DNA from: Chiua virens
Taxonomy: Eukaryota > Basidiomycota > Agaricomycetes > Boletales > Boletaceae
Direction of reading: 5' to 3'
Length of the DNA: 64,000 bases
Assembly (NCBI GenBank): GCA_019787685.1
Contig: JAHNUO010000003.1
Location: 868,001-932,000 of the forward strand
In this document: positions 23,526 to 33,921 of the stretch, piece after piece
How positions within the stretch are numbered: the first letter of the stretch is position 1
Layout of the letters: every line of letters begins with the position of its first letter
The notes under the pieces: model-generated
What the model was told of the DNA's origin: nothing
Databases searched by the model: none
The model's input: the letters and a program-made list of their open reading frames with translations, nothing else
Translations under genes and position numbers: made by a program

Positions 23526-24489
23526 GTGACTCCTAGGCAAAGCGCGCATGAGTTCCACTCGTATGACGATCATTGGCTCAACGTTACCATGTCCGTGCTC
23601 GGGTTTGATATGTTCGGAGATCACAGATTCGCTTACATCTGTCCCCTTGGAAGAGTGGCGGAACGGCAAGCGATTTGGGATGATGGATTTCATCTAGAGC
23701 GACACAGCGCGCGAATATCAGTGGGCGGTAAGAAGCATGCATGAGACAAGAATCGTACCCTCGTAGTAGTGAACATCTGGTCCTTGATGAAGGACATCGC
23801 ACTGGCAAAGGACGGGCTGAAGAATTGGAGTAATGGGGTGTTGGACGAGAGGCTGGAAGGCAGCGTCCTAACCTCATGGAGAACACATGCGACTTTCACT
23901 CAAGTAACGCACTGATCGATGGACGTCCATCCATGGGCTTTGCAAGTTGCAACGTGTTCTGAGCCGCTGAGCGAGGAATTCGGACTTTAATGACACTGCA
24001 GGGCCAGGTGAACGCCTCGTGGTGCAAGCGAGGTTGTTGGCCATTGGCTCGAAGGACCGGAAGCCGCTTATTTGTAGAGCCAAAGCATAAATCGATTCTC
24101 CTGAGTAGGAGAAAACCAAGTTGGTGGAGGTTTCTCAAGTTTGTGGGTCGCTGATGCTTCCAAATAGATTGGGGGTCTCATGGTCGGTGACTTGAAAGTT
24201 GACCATCAAAAAGCCTCACGACCACGGAGACAGCCACAGCGACCACGAGGTGTTCTCAACGTGTTGATTCGGATACACCTTGCTGGTTTGACATGGTCTA
24301 GACGCGCAACGCATACCAGACCTTACCAGCGCGCTCGACCTTCCCCCACTTGACATAAGTGACGCTCGGATTCCCTTGGACCCCCACTCGCTAGCAGTTC
24401 ATTGAGCATCTGGATTTTCATCCCGACTCCACTAATGGTCTGTCAAATTTCCTAATCATCTTCGTGATTGTTTGAAGATGTGACCTTTA
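23526..24489. other. Upstream region of GTPases D and F, partly duplicated
   Basis: About 960 bp between the divergent genes D and F. The first 350 bp (about 23540-23890) closely resemble 30150-30490, upstream of E, with shared blocks such as 'gcgatttgggatgatggattt' (near 23669 and 30269). It belongs to the D/E segmental duplication and probably carries their promoters and first exons. The remaining part up to F shows nothing recognisable. Confidence 0.5.
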
Positions 24490-25216
24490 GAAGCGGGAAC
24501 CAGTCCCCGTGCTCAACGTGATCGTGTTTGGCGAAAGTGGTGTCGGAAAAAGTTCAATCGTCAACCTCATCGCCGGGTCATCCGTCGCAAAGACCTCTCC
24601 AGATGTCAAGGCGTGCACCACCCGTACGCAACACTATGATGTGGACATCAACGGGAAAAAGTACAAGTTGTGGGACACGGTCGGTCTCGATGGAGGTTTC
24701 TTTGGACATTTCCGTGCTGCCGTCGCAGAAAGGAACTTGAAATCGTTCCTTCGAAATCTTCTCAAAAAGCACGAGCCATCTCTGTTGGTCTACTGCGTTC
24801 GCGCCTCTCGAGCAAGGCGGGCGCTTATTAGCCACTATCAATCAGTTTGTTCAGCCACCCGTAACACCCCCGCTCCCATGGTCATTGTCGTGACCGGGCT
24901 GGAAGAAACACACGGGGAGATGGAGGACTGGTGGGACAGGAATGCCGCCGAACTTTCGAAGCACGGCATGGAGTTCGTTGATCACGCGTGTATCACGTCC
25001 ATTGATGATGACCCCCACGACTCTAAACCCGTGCGTGATCGACGGACTTATTCACAAGGTGTCGTCCGAGACCTGGTATCCCGAAATTGCATCCCTCGCG
25101 AACGTCGCGAGGATACTTCGGGGGTGTATACTGGAAGTCGAGGCGAATCGGGAGGATGGAGTCGGGCTATATGGTCATACCTTGCGTCAACGTTACCTTA
25201 CGGTCAAACACGGTGA
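24490..25216 (+). CDS. P-loop GTPase F (class II), 5' exon not found
   Basis: The exon starts after an acceptor (cctttag) near 24489 with KREPVPVLNVIVFGESGVGK. The first in-frame codon often taken as start here is GTG, so a small upstream exon with ATG is likely. Motifs: GESGVGKSSIVN, KACTTR, G3 WDTVGLDGG, LLVYCVRASRARRALISHY, G4-position VVTGLE, then MEDWWDRN and HACIT. The C-terminus is short and has no recognised domain; the last residues (GGWSRAIWSYLASTL) are hydrophobic and may be a missed splice. It lies divergent from D. Confidence 0.78.
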
Positions 25217-26025
25217 AGCCAGAGTCCCGTCTTTCCTTGAGTTTTCTTGAATATCTTTGAATATCTATCTGGCTGGATACCCCAGTATCCCTTCTGGCAA
25301 GAGGTCTAGGGAAAGGACTTATACATAGATCTCCGCTGTGATCACTATTAATATATAGATACGATATTTATGATGAATCCCAAGGATGGCCTGAAACTGC
25401 ATTCAAGTACGAATGAGGTCCACACCTTCGGAATACGATCTGAATCAGAAATGTCACGTACGGCTTATAATCCCGACTGCTCAACCGTTCATCAAGAGTC
25501 GCTTTCTTGATGATCTACACCAGAGTGCGCCCCTCGTTCCACATGAAGTCACGAGGGACGCGTACATATTGTAATTCGAAAGTACTCCGTCTCTCATTTC
25601 AACAGTGAGCTTTGTCTCAATAACCCTTAAAGGGGTTCGCTTGGTATCGGTTTCTCCAGCACATTCAATTGGTGGCGTGAAGACTCGCGGACTATAGGTT
25701 TCCGCCGGTTGGGACCAAGTCAAGAATGAAGGTGGTTTCATTGATGACGGTCCAGCTCTCAATCAGGCGGCTGACCTCTGGTCCAAACTTCAACCCGTGG
25801 CATACATAAGGACAGATCGAAACGTCATCGTCTTCAGTTCCTTCTTTTCCTTCTTCCATGTCCGCTTTCTTGTCTGCGCTCTCCCCTCAGGCTCTTCCTG
25901 CCATCACCATCCACCTCTTGTGCCCTCGAATGCTTCTGCGTTCGCATGCGTCAGCCTTCAGGTCCCACTGTCGTTCGTCGATCCCAGGTCTAGCTATTCA
26001 TCCGCTAGGCAACCTCGCTTGACAG
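25217..26025. other. Low-content region; scattered coding-like pieces on minus strand
   Basis: Mostly without a clear gene apart from the pieces described at 25380-25870. Downstream of F the sequence is AT-rich to about 25370. Between 25870 and 26025 no gene was seen. Confidence 0.35.
25380..25870 (-). pseudogene. Unrecognised, frame-broken coding fragment
   Basis: Three overlapping minus-strand frames each look protein-like, and read on from one another if single-base shifts are allowed. From right to left: MEEGKEGTEDDDVSICPYVC and GLKFGPEVSRLIESWTVI (about 25859-25710), then AETYSPRVFTPPIECAGETD and LRVIETKLTVEMRDGVLSNY (about 25720-25570), then LQYVRVPRDFMWNEGRTLV followed by a stop and IIKKATLDERLSSRDYKPYV (about 25570-25440). 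I do not recognise a family. It could be a decayed gene or a real gene with insertion errors like those elsewhere. No function is proposed. Confidence 0.35.
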
Positions 26026-28045
26026 CACGATGCATCGTTTCCGATACCTCGAAACACGGCTTGACACGCGAGCAAGGACGTTTGCCAACTTCATGATGCA
26101 ATCATCGACCGATTTCGTCTCGTCGTCTCGCTCGCCGTGCCAGTGGACATCGCCCTCGTCAGCCCAACGGATCGTATCGCGTTCATCCATGGTACCCCTG
26201 CGCTGATCCATGGCTGGGAAATCGAAGCACTCACAAGACTAGTCAACCATTCCTGCGATAGTGCAAAGGGCGCATGGCCAATATGGAGATCTCGCTCGCG
26301 CAGAGACGGACGGACTTGTACAAGATGAGATCCAGGAACTCACCACCAAGGTCGATACGATGAAGATTGACGATGACAAGAACTGTGACAATCCCTCGAA
26401 AGCCCGTCTTCGCGTATTCCCAGAAGTCGATCAGCGACGAAGACCACAGTTATTCGCACAGTCGCACACCTACTCTCGGAGCCGGTTGGCATGCAAGCGG
26501 AGCCCACCACAGTCAAGAAGGTGGCCCTGCCAGCAGACGTCTCATTTGTCAACCAGGCTACGGGGTGCAACGCGAAAAGCACAGATCCTTCCAAGTCTCG
26601 CTGGGCCGACAGAAAGTGCAAAGACGGCAAAGGTACTAGTAACACATCACTTTACCTTGTACTCAGATGTGACTAACGTCATAATGGCTATATGCAGGAA
26701 TCGGAGGGTCGTTAGTTATGTCTTCAGTCATCGCATGTAGCTCAGCATGCGTGTTGTTCAAGAGGCGCCCGCAACCTCAACTTCATCGGGTGGTTCATTC
26801 ACCAATGCCAAAATACCTATAGTGCGTACCTGAGTGGTCTTTTTCGCTATCTTTTCCGTCTGACACGCGTCTTGTAGCCCCAATCCGACGGTCAGGAACC
26901 TGAAGGTTGCTCAGAACATCTTACCATCCCATGGTACAACTATTGGTCAGCCTGGCGCTGACATGATACCCGCGACACCCACGATACCCATACCAACGAT
27001 ACCCATGGAGGTCGCCTTATACCCGCCAGAAGAGATGGTAACAAGGTTCCGAGTACTGAGATACCAGTCCGCGTCCCTGGAGGACATCAAGATGGATCCT
27101 AGAAGGATTCAACCTGGTACTGGTTACCGATGGAGGTCTTCGCAGCGCGGAGGCATCACCGGTCAACATTGCTCTTGACGTGCAAGCCACTGTTGCGGCC
27201 GTGCGGATGCTGGTTCATCAAACGGTGTGTGCATTGTTTAACATGGTGGGTTGATGCTTACTGGTTTCGCGAGCTAGCTGGACGTTTACCAAAAGGATCT
27301 GCCACCCAGACAAAATACCTCCAAAATGCTGAGATGGTTCTTTTCAGAACTCCTAGACTGAGTAGTATGTTGCTGATTATCTTCTTGTCTCCGTCTGACG
27401 TACGCCAGTGTCAACGTCAGTTAACGGGGAGTTACTCCTTGATTTTCCCACATCCACTATCCCGCTGTTTCGTATGCGACGCATGTGGACAGTGGCGACG
27501 TGCAAATGGTGAACTGCGCGAGTTCCAGTCAAACCATCTCCCAAGGGTACGACACTGTTTCTTGATACGCTTCATGCTAACGTCGCTTTTGGCAGCAAAA
27601 CCAAATTGAAGAACGTTCTTCAAATCAAAGAGATCGCTTGTGAAATTCCAGGTATCATTTGAGTTTCACATGTGAGTGATCGTCATCCACTACCTTTTCT
27701 TCGAGTCTTTACTCGTGCTGATGAGCAGTTGCAGCGGCACTCGCCGGAAATGAGTGGTCGCTAGCTGCACCTAGGGCTTGTGACGCTCAACCACGGTCTT
27801 ACATGGTGCAGGACATTGCAAGTCTTGTACCCAATCCCAACATACCTTAGCCCCGTGTGGATCGCTTTCTGTGAAGTCAGTTGATTTTCGCTTGCTTTCG
27901 TGTTCTGTCCGCTGACGACGCCATTTCAAGTGAGGGGCTTTTGGAAGTGCCAGATCTCCTAGACGCCCCCGCTGAAGATCGACTATCGAACGTTGGAAAG
28001 ATGCAGATCAAAGTGCCAGTCTGGTGAGGTAGATCTTCACATCTT
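26026..28045 (+). CDS. Unrecognised multi-exon gene (boundaries approximate)
   Basis: Several plus-strand stretches look like short exons of one or more genes. They include LVQDEIQELTTKVDTMKI (about 26310-26370, likely helical), NPTVRNLKVAQNILPSHGTT followed by a Pro/Thr/Ile run (26880-27010), PPEEMVTRFRVLRYQSASLE (about 27020-27080), DVQATVAAVRMLVHQT (about 27175-27222), LDVYQKDLPPRQNTSKMLRW (about 27280-27340), LFLDTLHANVAFGSKTKLKN (about 27560-27620) and EGLLEVPDLLDAPAEDRLSN (about 27935-27995). Splice-like borders lie between several. I could not build one continuous reading, and the family is unknown to me. It might be one gene with base errors, or a decayed gene. It has no evident link to the GTPases except position. 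Confidence 0.35.
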
Positions 28046-28484
28046 ACCGGACAAGCACGTCTTTCCGTTCAGAAGGCTTAGTTTACAGTGTCATGCTGCG
28101 TGCAACTAGTAGCGAGAGCTGTAATACAAGTGAGTTGACGAGGTTACAGGGATCTGATATATTAAGCGCTGGGGAACTTGTTGATGGAATCTGACCTGGA
28201 AGACGTGTTTCGATTCATGTCGAGCACGGGATCCAGCGTTTCAATGATGATTGACGATCGATGATCCCCGATGTCATTTCATTGTGTATCCGTCTTCCAG
28301 TCATGCGACAGTGAGGGACGTGGATATATGAGTGACCTACTGCGTGGTACTCTTCCAGAGTCTCTGGTGTGTATCTGTGATTGAGATGATCGTGGTTGAT
28401 CGTAGAGTGGGCGAGATCCGAAATGTTGGCCAACAACCCTTGGGCACATTCCCTGAATTTCCCTCAAACCGAAACGTGTATGGC

Positions 28485-28645
28485 GTAACGGCGTTGATCT
28501 ACTTTTATACTCCGGGTCAGGCGTCACTCCGGAAATACATCTTCGTGGTTTTAGCCATCATGCATTACCGGGGTAGAGACCTAAGGAGTGACACGGAGGA
28601 CTGGTTAGACGGAATACGACGAAAAAGATTTGATTGACATGTAGA
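28485..28645 (+). pseudogene. Decayed fragment of a class II GTPase (C-like)
   Basis: Direct comparison with gene C shows matching blocks in the same order. 'ggcgttgatctacttttata' near 28491 matches 'ggcgttgatctgcttttgta' near 20341 (the GVDLLLYC strand). 'gaggactggttagacggaata' near 28597 matches 'gaggactggtggacggaacat' near 20490 (MEDWWTE), and 'aaaaagatttgatt' near 28621 matches 'aaaaagatttgatc'. The middle is much shortened and the frame is broken by indels and stops. No P-loop part was found just upstream, so only the central piece of the domain remains. Confidence 0.7.
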
Positions 28646-28699
28646 ACTGAGGCTCGTACTCATGATGCTGTAGAATCTTGATAAAAACTGGTAGACTCA

Positions 28700-29020
28700 A
28701 CTGACAAACTAGCTCGTTACTGCATAGCGGTGTGAAGATTGCCTCGTAGAACCAGCTCGTCCTGCGTACGTCTGCGCTGCCACGACTGCATTCGGAGGCT
28801 GAACCATACTACCCACGTTCCTCGCTCCCACCCGTACCAACACGAGATCCAGATTGGGATGCGAACTCCAGGTTGGATCCCCTCTTAAACTGCACGCTAC
28901 CTGCACGAAGACTGGTAGCAGACTGCAGACCAGTTACCGGCTCCGCTGTCCGGGTTAGACACCTTCGTTTGCCCCCGACTTCCCCTAGCAGACCACTTGT
29001 CTGCGCTTGCTGGACTTGGT
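28700..29020 (-). pseudogene. Untranslated leftover of the GTPase E tail
   Basis: The minus strand here still resembles the last part of the D tail, for example SLRAGSVQFKRGSNLEFASQ versus SLREGSVQFKRGSNLEVASQ in D. It lies past the stop that ends E at 29024. Two short deletions relative to D, near 29020-29030, shifted the frame, so this part is now 3' of the coding region. Confidence 0.65.
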
Positions 29021-29023
29021 CCA

Positions 29024-30152
29024 TTACCAGTCCGTGTGGGGCTCCTTCCTAGATGGCCTGATACCCTCCCTGACGTCAGGGGAAGGGGTAGTTCTGCTTG
29101 CGCCGTCGGGGATGGGCTCTTCCTTTGTTATCCTGATACGCTCCCTGACGCTAGGGGAAGGGACAGCTTTGCCTGCGCCCTCCGGGACGGGCTCTTCCTT
29201 CGTTGGTCTGATACCCTCTCTGACTCTAAGGCAGGGGACAGTAGCACTGGTGGCATATGGGCCAGAGTTCTCCCTCGAGGGTCTTGTATCCTCCCTGACG
29301 CTGCGGGAAGAGATAGTCCTGGTTGCGCTGTCCGGAATAAGTTCCTCCCTTAATCGCTTGGTATACCCTCTCGTACCCGAATCACCATTCTCCATCATAT
29401 CTGCGATTTTCTTCGCGGTCTCGGAGTCCAATTTACAATGCTTCATCAATACCTCCAAGACTTTCTTCCTTTTTGGGCTCATACCCCCCTCAATGAAGCA
29501 GTCCATGTCTTTCGCACACCTCGCGAACCAGCTAAGTGCGTCTACCGAACGGGCCGTATTTCTGAGAGCGCACGTCTTCAGAAGCTTACGGATCGTCTTT
29601 TGAGACTCCGCGTACTTGTGGGTCTCTTCTTGGATGGTAGTGATGCAAGCGTGGCCATCGCTCTTGATACCGTAGTTTTCTATGTGGGTCTTGTTTCTCC
29701 TCCACCAGTCCTCCATCTCCACTTCCTGCTCGAGGCCGGTGAAAACGACTGCGATAGGTACCCCGGTGACGCGGAGAGTCTCAGAGAACAACTGATAGTT
29801 GCTCTTCGTCGTCGCCGAGATTTTGCCCCCACGCATGCAAAAGAGTAAAAGGTGGACACCGCCGGCATGACTGAGATTTATGATGAATTCGTACACATTT
29901 TCGATGGCTTTCAAGTATCCATTGACTTCCATCCGAGGCTGCTCGAGCCCGATGGTTTCAAATATGGCAAACTTCATGCCATCGAATTCGATATCGTGTT
30001 TAGTGGATTGCATCGTGCAACCCCTGACGTCCGATGAGACTTCCGCAACCTCTTTCCGAGCGATGAGGTTGACCACGGAACTTTTGCCGACACCAGACTC
30101 GCCAAAAAGAACGACATTGATGGTGCTAGGCGGTGTAGCTCCTGGATAAAGT
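29024..30152 (-). CDS. P-loop GTPase E (class I), truncated duplicate of D
   Basis: Opens after an acceptor near 30152 with GATPPSTINVVLFGESGVGK; the start exon was not found. Motifs: GESGVGKSSVVN, GCTMQS, a G3 that reads FETIGLEQP where D has FDTIGLEEP, LLLFCMRGGKISATTKSNY, G4-position FTGLEQE, then MEDWWRRN and HACIT. The helical module VLEVLMKHCKLDSETAKKIA follows. Unlike D, the acidic linker is almost absent: MENGDSGTRGYTKRLREE leads straight to about four of the 25-residue repeats. The protein then stops at KEPHTDW. The Asp-to-Glu change in G3 affects the residue that normally contacts the Mg water, so GTP hydrolysis may be weakened. Its repeated tail is nearly identical to that of D, while the GTPase part is more different. 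Confidence 0.8.
29035..29310 (-). repeat. Coding minisatellite, ~72-75 bp period, in GTPase E tail
   Basis: About four imperfect units of the same type as at 21900-22270. The stretch 29035-29190 matches 21900-22055 almost base for base. Confidence 0.75.
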
Positions 30153-31049
30153 GCGCATGAATTCTGCCCGTACGACGATTATTGGCTAAACCGATACCGG
30201 TTGTGATATGTTCGGCGATTCCAAATTTGTTTACATCTGTGGCCTTGGAAGATTGGCAGAACGACAAGCGATTTGGGATGATGGATTTTATCTAAAGCGA
30301 TGGAACGTCAGCAGGAGGTAACAAGCATGCATGGGACGAGAATCGCACCCTTGTGACGAAGGACATCTGGTCTCTAATGAAGGACGTCGCAAAGGATAGG
30401 CTGAAGGAACGTTCGGTTTCTGAAGGATTGGAATGATGGAGAGTTGGACGGGTTGCTGGAGTGGAAGCACCTTCGCCTCATGGTGGACGCATGCAACTCT
30501 AACTCGCGCGACACACTGGATGTACCTCCATCCAGTGCCCCACGACTTAAACTCGTGCGTGACTGATTGATCGACGAGGTGCCACCCGGGACGTTGCATT
30601 CCTCGCCGATAATGCCTCGAAGTTGTATGGTAGAAGACAGGAAGGTCAGTGACATAGTGCTGTCACATGTCACATGTCACACTCCAGTCCATACTCTGGC
30701 AACCAATCTCACTATAGATACGACATCAAATCAGTAATAGCCAAGGACAGCCTGGGCAAACCTAACTCTGCACTTTCGAATCAGGTACGCGTAGTAGTAG
30801 TAGCCCTGACTTGGATCACAAACTTCGTCATGAGCGTCAACTTGGCGCCAAATGAATTCACGCCCTTGCACTCATAACGCCACCAACCCTGCACGCCCGT
30901 GACGTTCCTTACCAACAATACCCCCTCATCGCGCTCAAAGTCCACTAGATCAAGCACCTCTGATGAGACTGGCAACCGCCCAGGCCCAGGTCCGGACACC
31001 TTGACCCACACCCGACCCATCGCTAACCGCCTCTCCCACACACCCACAG
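30153..31049. other. Upstream region of GTPases E and G, with family relics
   Basis: About 900 bp between the divergent genes E and G. 30150-30490 is the duplicate of the region upstream of D. 30525-30625 is a relic of an F-like GTPase, listed separately. From about 30840 a possible first exon of G (ATG at 30830: MSVNLAPNEFTPLHS) precedes its main exon, but no confident splice links them. Confidence 0.45.
30525..30625 (+). pseudogene. Short decayed fragment of an F-like GTPase 3' part
   Basis: 'cccacgacttaaactcgtgcgtgactgattgatc' near 30538 lines up with the F segment near 25013, which reads 'cccacgactctaaacccgtg' and onward. A second block, 'gttgcattcctcgccgat' near 30592, lines up with 'attgcatccctcgcgaac' near 25086. 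Stops and indels break the frame. It lies next to the D/E-type upstream sequence, so pieces of two different family members are joined here. Confidence 0.55.
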
Positions 31050-31727
31050 CCACCTAGACCATCCCAATCGCCATCAGCCCTGCCCACCCGCCACGTCGTC
31101 TTCATCGGTGAAACCGGCTCCGGTAAATCCTCCATCATCAATCTCATCGCCGGGCGCGATCGCGCCCCAGCCTCTCCCGATGCCCAGCCCTGCACGACTC
31201 GCGTTGACCATTACGACGTCGTCGTTCGAGTCGGGGGCCGGACGTACCGGCTCTGGGACACCCCGGGTCTCAACGAACCGAGCGGCATTGGGGAGCGGTT
31301 CTTCGGTCGGTCTTCGGCCACGCACAGCTCCCTCAAGCGGTTTCTCCGAGAGAGAAAGAAAGCTGGGGAGCTTGATTTGATCGTATTTTGTGTGCGGGCA
31401 AGTCGGGCGAATGCAGGGATGGCGAGGGCCTACAAAACATTTTGTCGTGCATCGCGTCAGGTGGCCATCCCAGTGGTGATCGCGGTCACGCACCTCGAGA
31501 GGGAGCAACCGATGATGGATGCGTGGTGGCAACGCAACGAGAGGATGCTTGTAAACTTGGGATTGTTATTCGACGGTCATGCATGCCTCACTTGCTTCCC
31601 CAGCCACAACCGCAGAATGACATCGCGGGATGAAATTCTTGACTTGATCTCAGCAGATTATCGTCAACGAGCCGGGTCCGCAGAGCAGGAATATCTACCC
31701 GATGATAAAGGTTGCGTAGTGTGCTGA
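31050..31727 (+). CDS. P-loop GTPase G (class II) with C-terminal CaaX-like end
   Basis: The main exon begins after a CAG acceptor near 31050 with a Pro-rich lead and then LPTRHVVFIGETGSGKSS. No in-frame ATG lies between an upstream TGA and the P-loop, so a 5' exon is missing from this reading. Motifs: GETGSGKSSIIN, G3 WDTPGLNEPSG, LIVFCVRASRANAGMARAY, G4-position AVTHLE, then MMDAWWQRN (variant of MEDWW) and HACLT. The stop follows the residues DDKGCVVC. CVVC fits a C-a-a-X prenylation box, which could anchor the protein on a membrane. The gene is GC-rich compared with its neighbours. It ends about 170 bp before the convergent PEPCK gene. Confidence 0.8.
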   Translation, partial: PPRPSQSPSALPTRHVVFIGETGSGKSSIINLIAGRDRAPASPDAQPCTTRVDHYDVVVRVGGRTYRLWDTPGLNEPSGIGERFFGRSSATHSSLKRFLRERKKAGELDLIVFCVRASRANAGMARAYKTFCRASRQVAIPVVIAVTHLEREQPMMDAWWQRNERMLVNLGLLFDGHACLTCFPSHNRRMTSRDEILDLISADYRQRAGSAEQEYLPDDKGCVVC

Positions 31728-31900
31728 CGGTAACAACTTGGATGCATTTCCACTTGTAATACATAAATAGCTTTGCGACTATTCATATTCTGCATTATTT
31801 AAGTAACACAGACACGTCGGATAAAATCTATGGTTTGTAGCCAAAATCGATTTTTAAAAGGTCGACGAGGCCCCGAATCCCCCAACGAGACGACTTAAAA

Positions 31901-33921
31901 TCAATCCAACTGGGGCCCTGCAAGTCTGACGCTTTCTTGGACATCATCTTCGTACAACTTGAACGCCCTCTGGAACATGCTACCGAGCTTACGAACTTCC
32001 CTCTCAAAGGCCTCCTTGTCAGCCCACGCCAAGCGAGGGTTCAGGAGCTCGCGAGGGACGCCTTCGATGCTGGTGGGAATTTGGAGCCCAAAGACACCAA
32101 ACGTTTCGTACTCGGCGTTGAGAAGTTCGCCGGAGTGGACGGCGTCGACAATGCGACGCGTGACCTTTAACGGGCAACGCTTGCCGGTGCCGAACTTGCC
32201 ACCGGCCCATCCGGTGTTGATCAACCAACAGGGGACGTTGTACTTCGACATCCGGTCTGCCAACATCTCTGCGTAACGACTCGGCTATCATCGAGAATCA
32301 ACATCAATCTAAGAACCAGAAGACGGCAACGTACGTGGAGAACAATGAAGGGAGCACTGTAGCAAGTCGAGAATGTCGGGATTGGTTCAAGCACACCATC
32401 CTCAGTACCAGGTGTCTTCCTATTTGCCATAGAGTCAACAACCAAAGCACAGCCGCCAAAGCAAATGTATAGACATACGAGGTGTACCCAGCAAGGAAGT
32501 GGTAGCTAGCCTGTGCAGGAGACAGCTTGCTAACAGGAGGAAGGACACCAAAGGCGTCGCAGGTCAACATGATGATGTTACTGGGCTGCCTCTCGACCAT
32601 GCATGGCACCTTGGCATTAGGGATGGATTCGATCGGATAGGCACAACGGGTGTTCTCAGTAATGCTGACGTCATCGTAGTCCGGAACGCGGGAAGCGGGG
32701 TTGTACACGACGTTTTCGAGGATTGATCCGAAACGGATAGCGTTGAAGATCTCAGGTTCCTTCTCTGCAGACAGGTTGACACACTTGGCGTAGCAGCCAC
32801 CCTCGATGTTAAAGACACCGGTGTCAGACCAAACGTGTTCATCGTCACCAATGAGCAATCGGTTGGGATCGGCCGAAAGGGTGGTTTTTCCAGTGCCACT
32901 AAGACCGAAGAAGAGGGTCACGTCACCCTTGTCCATGCCGACATTGGCGGAAGAATGGAGGGACAATTGCTTGAACTTGACAGGCTGAAGATAGTGCATC
33001 ACAGAGAAGACACCCTTCTTCATCTCACCGGCGTATTCTGTGCCAAGAATAACCATCTCCATGCGCTTGAAGTTGATCTCAACCGAGGTGGTTGACGACA
33101 TGCCCTTGGTGAAACGGTTGGCAGGGAACTGCCCGGCATTGTAAATGATAAAATCGGGCTCGCCAAAGTTGGCGAGTTCCTCCTCCGTGGGACGAATGAG
33201 CATGTTGTTCTAGACCGGATTAAATTAGTTATCGGAACGGAACACCTTACGACAAGATACGAACCATAAACAGCGCATGATAGGCACGGGCACAAATCAC
33301 GCGGACCTTGATGCGGTACTTGGGATCCCACTGGAACAGAGAAAATGAACAAGAAGCCAATACAACCAAGTGGAGAAACGTCACCCCAGCAAAGCCGTCA
33401 AAGACGTAAACATTGTCTCGGGTATTGAGGTAATCGATGGCCCGCTCACGGTTGATCTCAAAAGTGTCTGGGAAAAGGCCTGTCAGGAACGAGGTGCAAC
33501 TTGGATTGGGGTGACTGACGTTCGTCCATCTTGATGTTGACGGAGCCCCACCAGATGTCATCCTTGGAGGTGTCCTCGAAGACGATGCGCTTGTCCTTGG
33601 GGCTTCGGCCAGTTTTCTTGCCAGAGAAGTTGATCAATGCACCGGACGAAGAGATGATGGCGCCTTCGTTGCGGATGGCGTCTTCGTAGAGACGCGACAC
33701 AGGGGCATTGCGCTTGAGCTGGATGCGATCCATATCGAAGCCGGCCTGCGAGAAGTACTCGAGGTCGCGGCCAATGACTAGTCGGAGGGCAATGAGGTCA
33801 CAAGACACGAAGATAGGTGAGATGGCTCACGTTTGTTGGAGAGTTCGTTGTCAAATGACTGAGCATAGTTGCGGTGGAGGATGTGTGGGGTGACGTAGGG
33901 GGTCTGGTGAGAGAGAACCAT
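31901..33921 (-). CDS. PCK1: Phosphoenolpyruvate carboxykinase (ATP)
   Basis: First committed enzyme of gluconeogenesis: oxaloacetate plus ATP gives PEP, CO2 and ADP. Start at [20 protein letters not shown] (33921). Introns near 33831-33780, 33513-33465, 33390-33335, 33274-33205, 32483-32432 and 32335-32288. Motifs: [70 protein letters not shown], the kinase P-loop [25 protein letters not shown] and [15 protein letters not shown]. Then [52 protein letters not shown] across a splice, and [14 protein letters not shown]. It ends [11 protein letters not shown], with about 550 residues as expected. The frame is intact throughout, in contrast to the left part of the window. Confidence 0.96.

Noticed and set aside
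25797..26096. 99-codon plus-strand frame, hydrophobic start
   Set aside because: Antisense to the minus-strand fragment and low-complexity; no homologue known to me.
29007..29848. Plus-strand frames of 118-198 codons over E
   Set aside because: Antisense shadows of the E repeats and G domain.
31074..31532. 152-codon minus-strand frame opposite GTPase G
   Set aside because: Mirror of the P-loop exon of G; the plus strand has all GTPase motifs.
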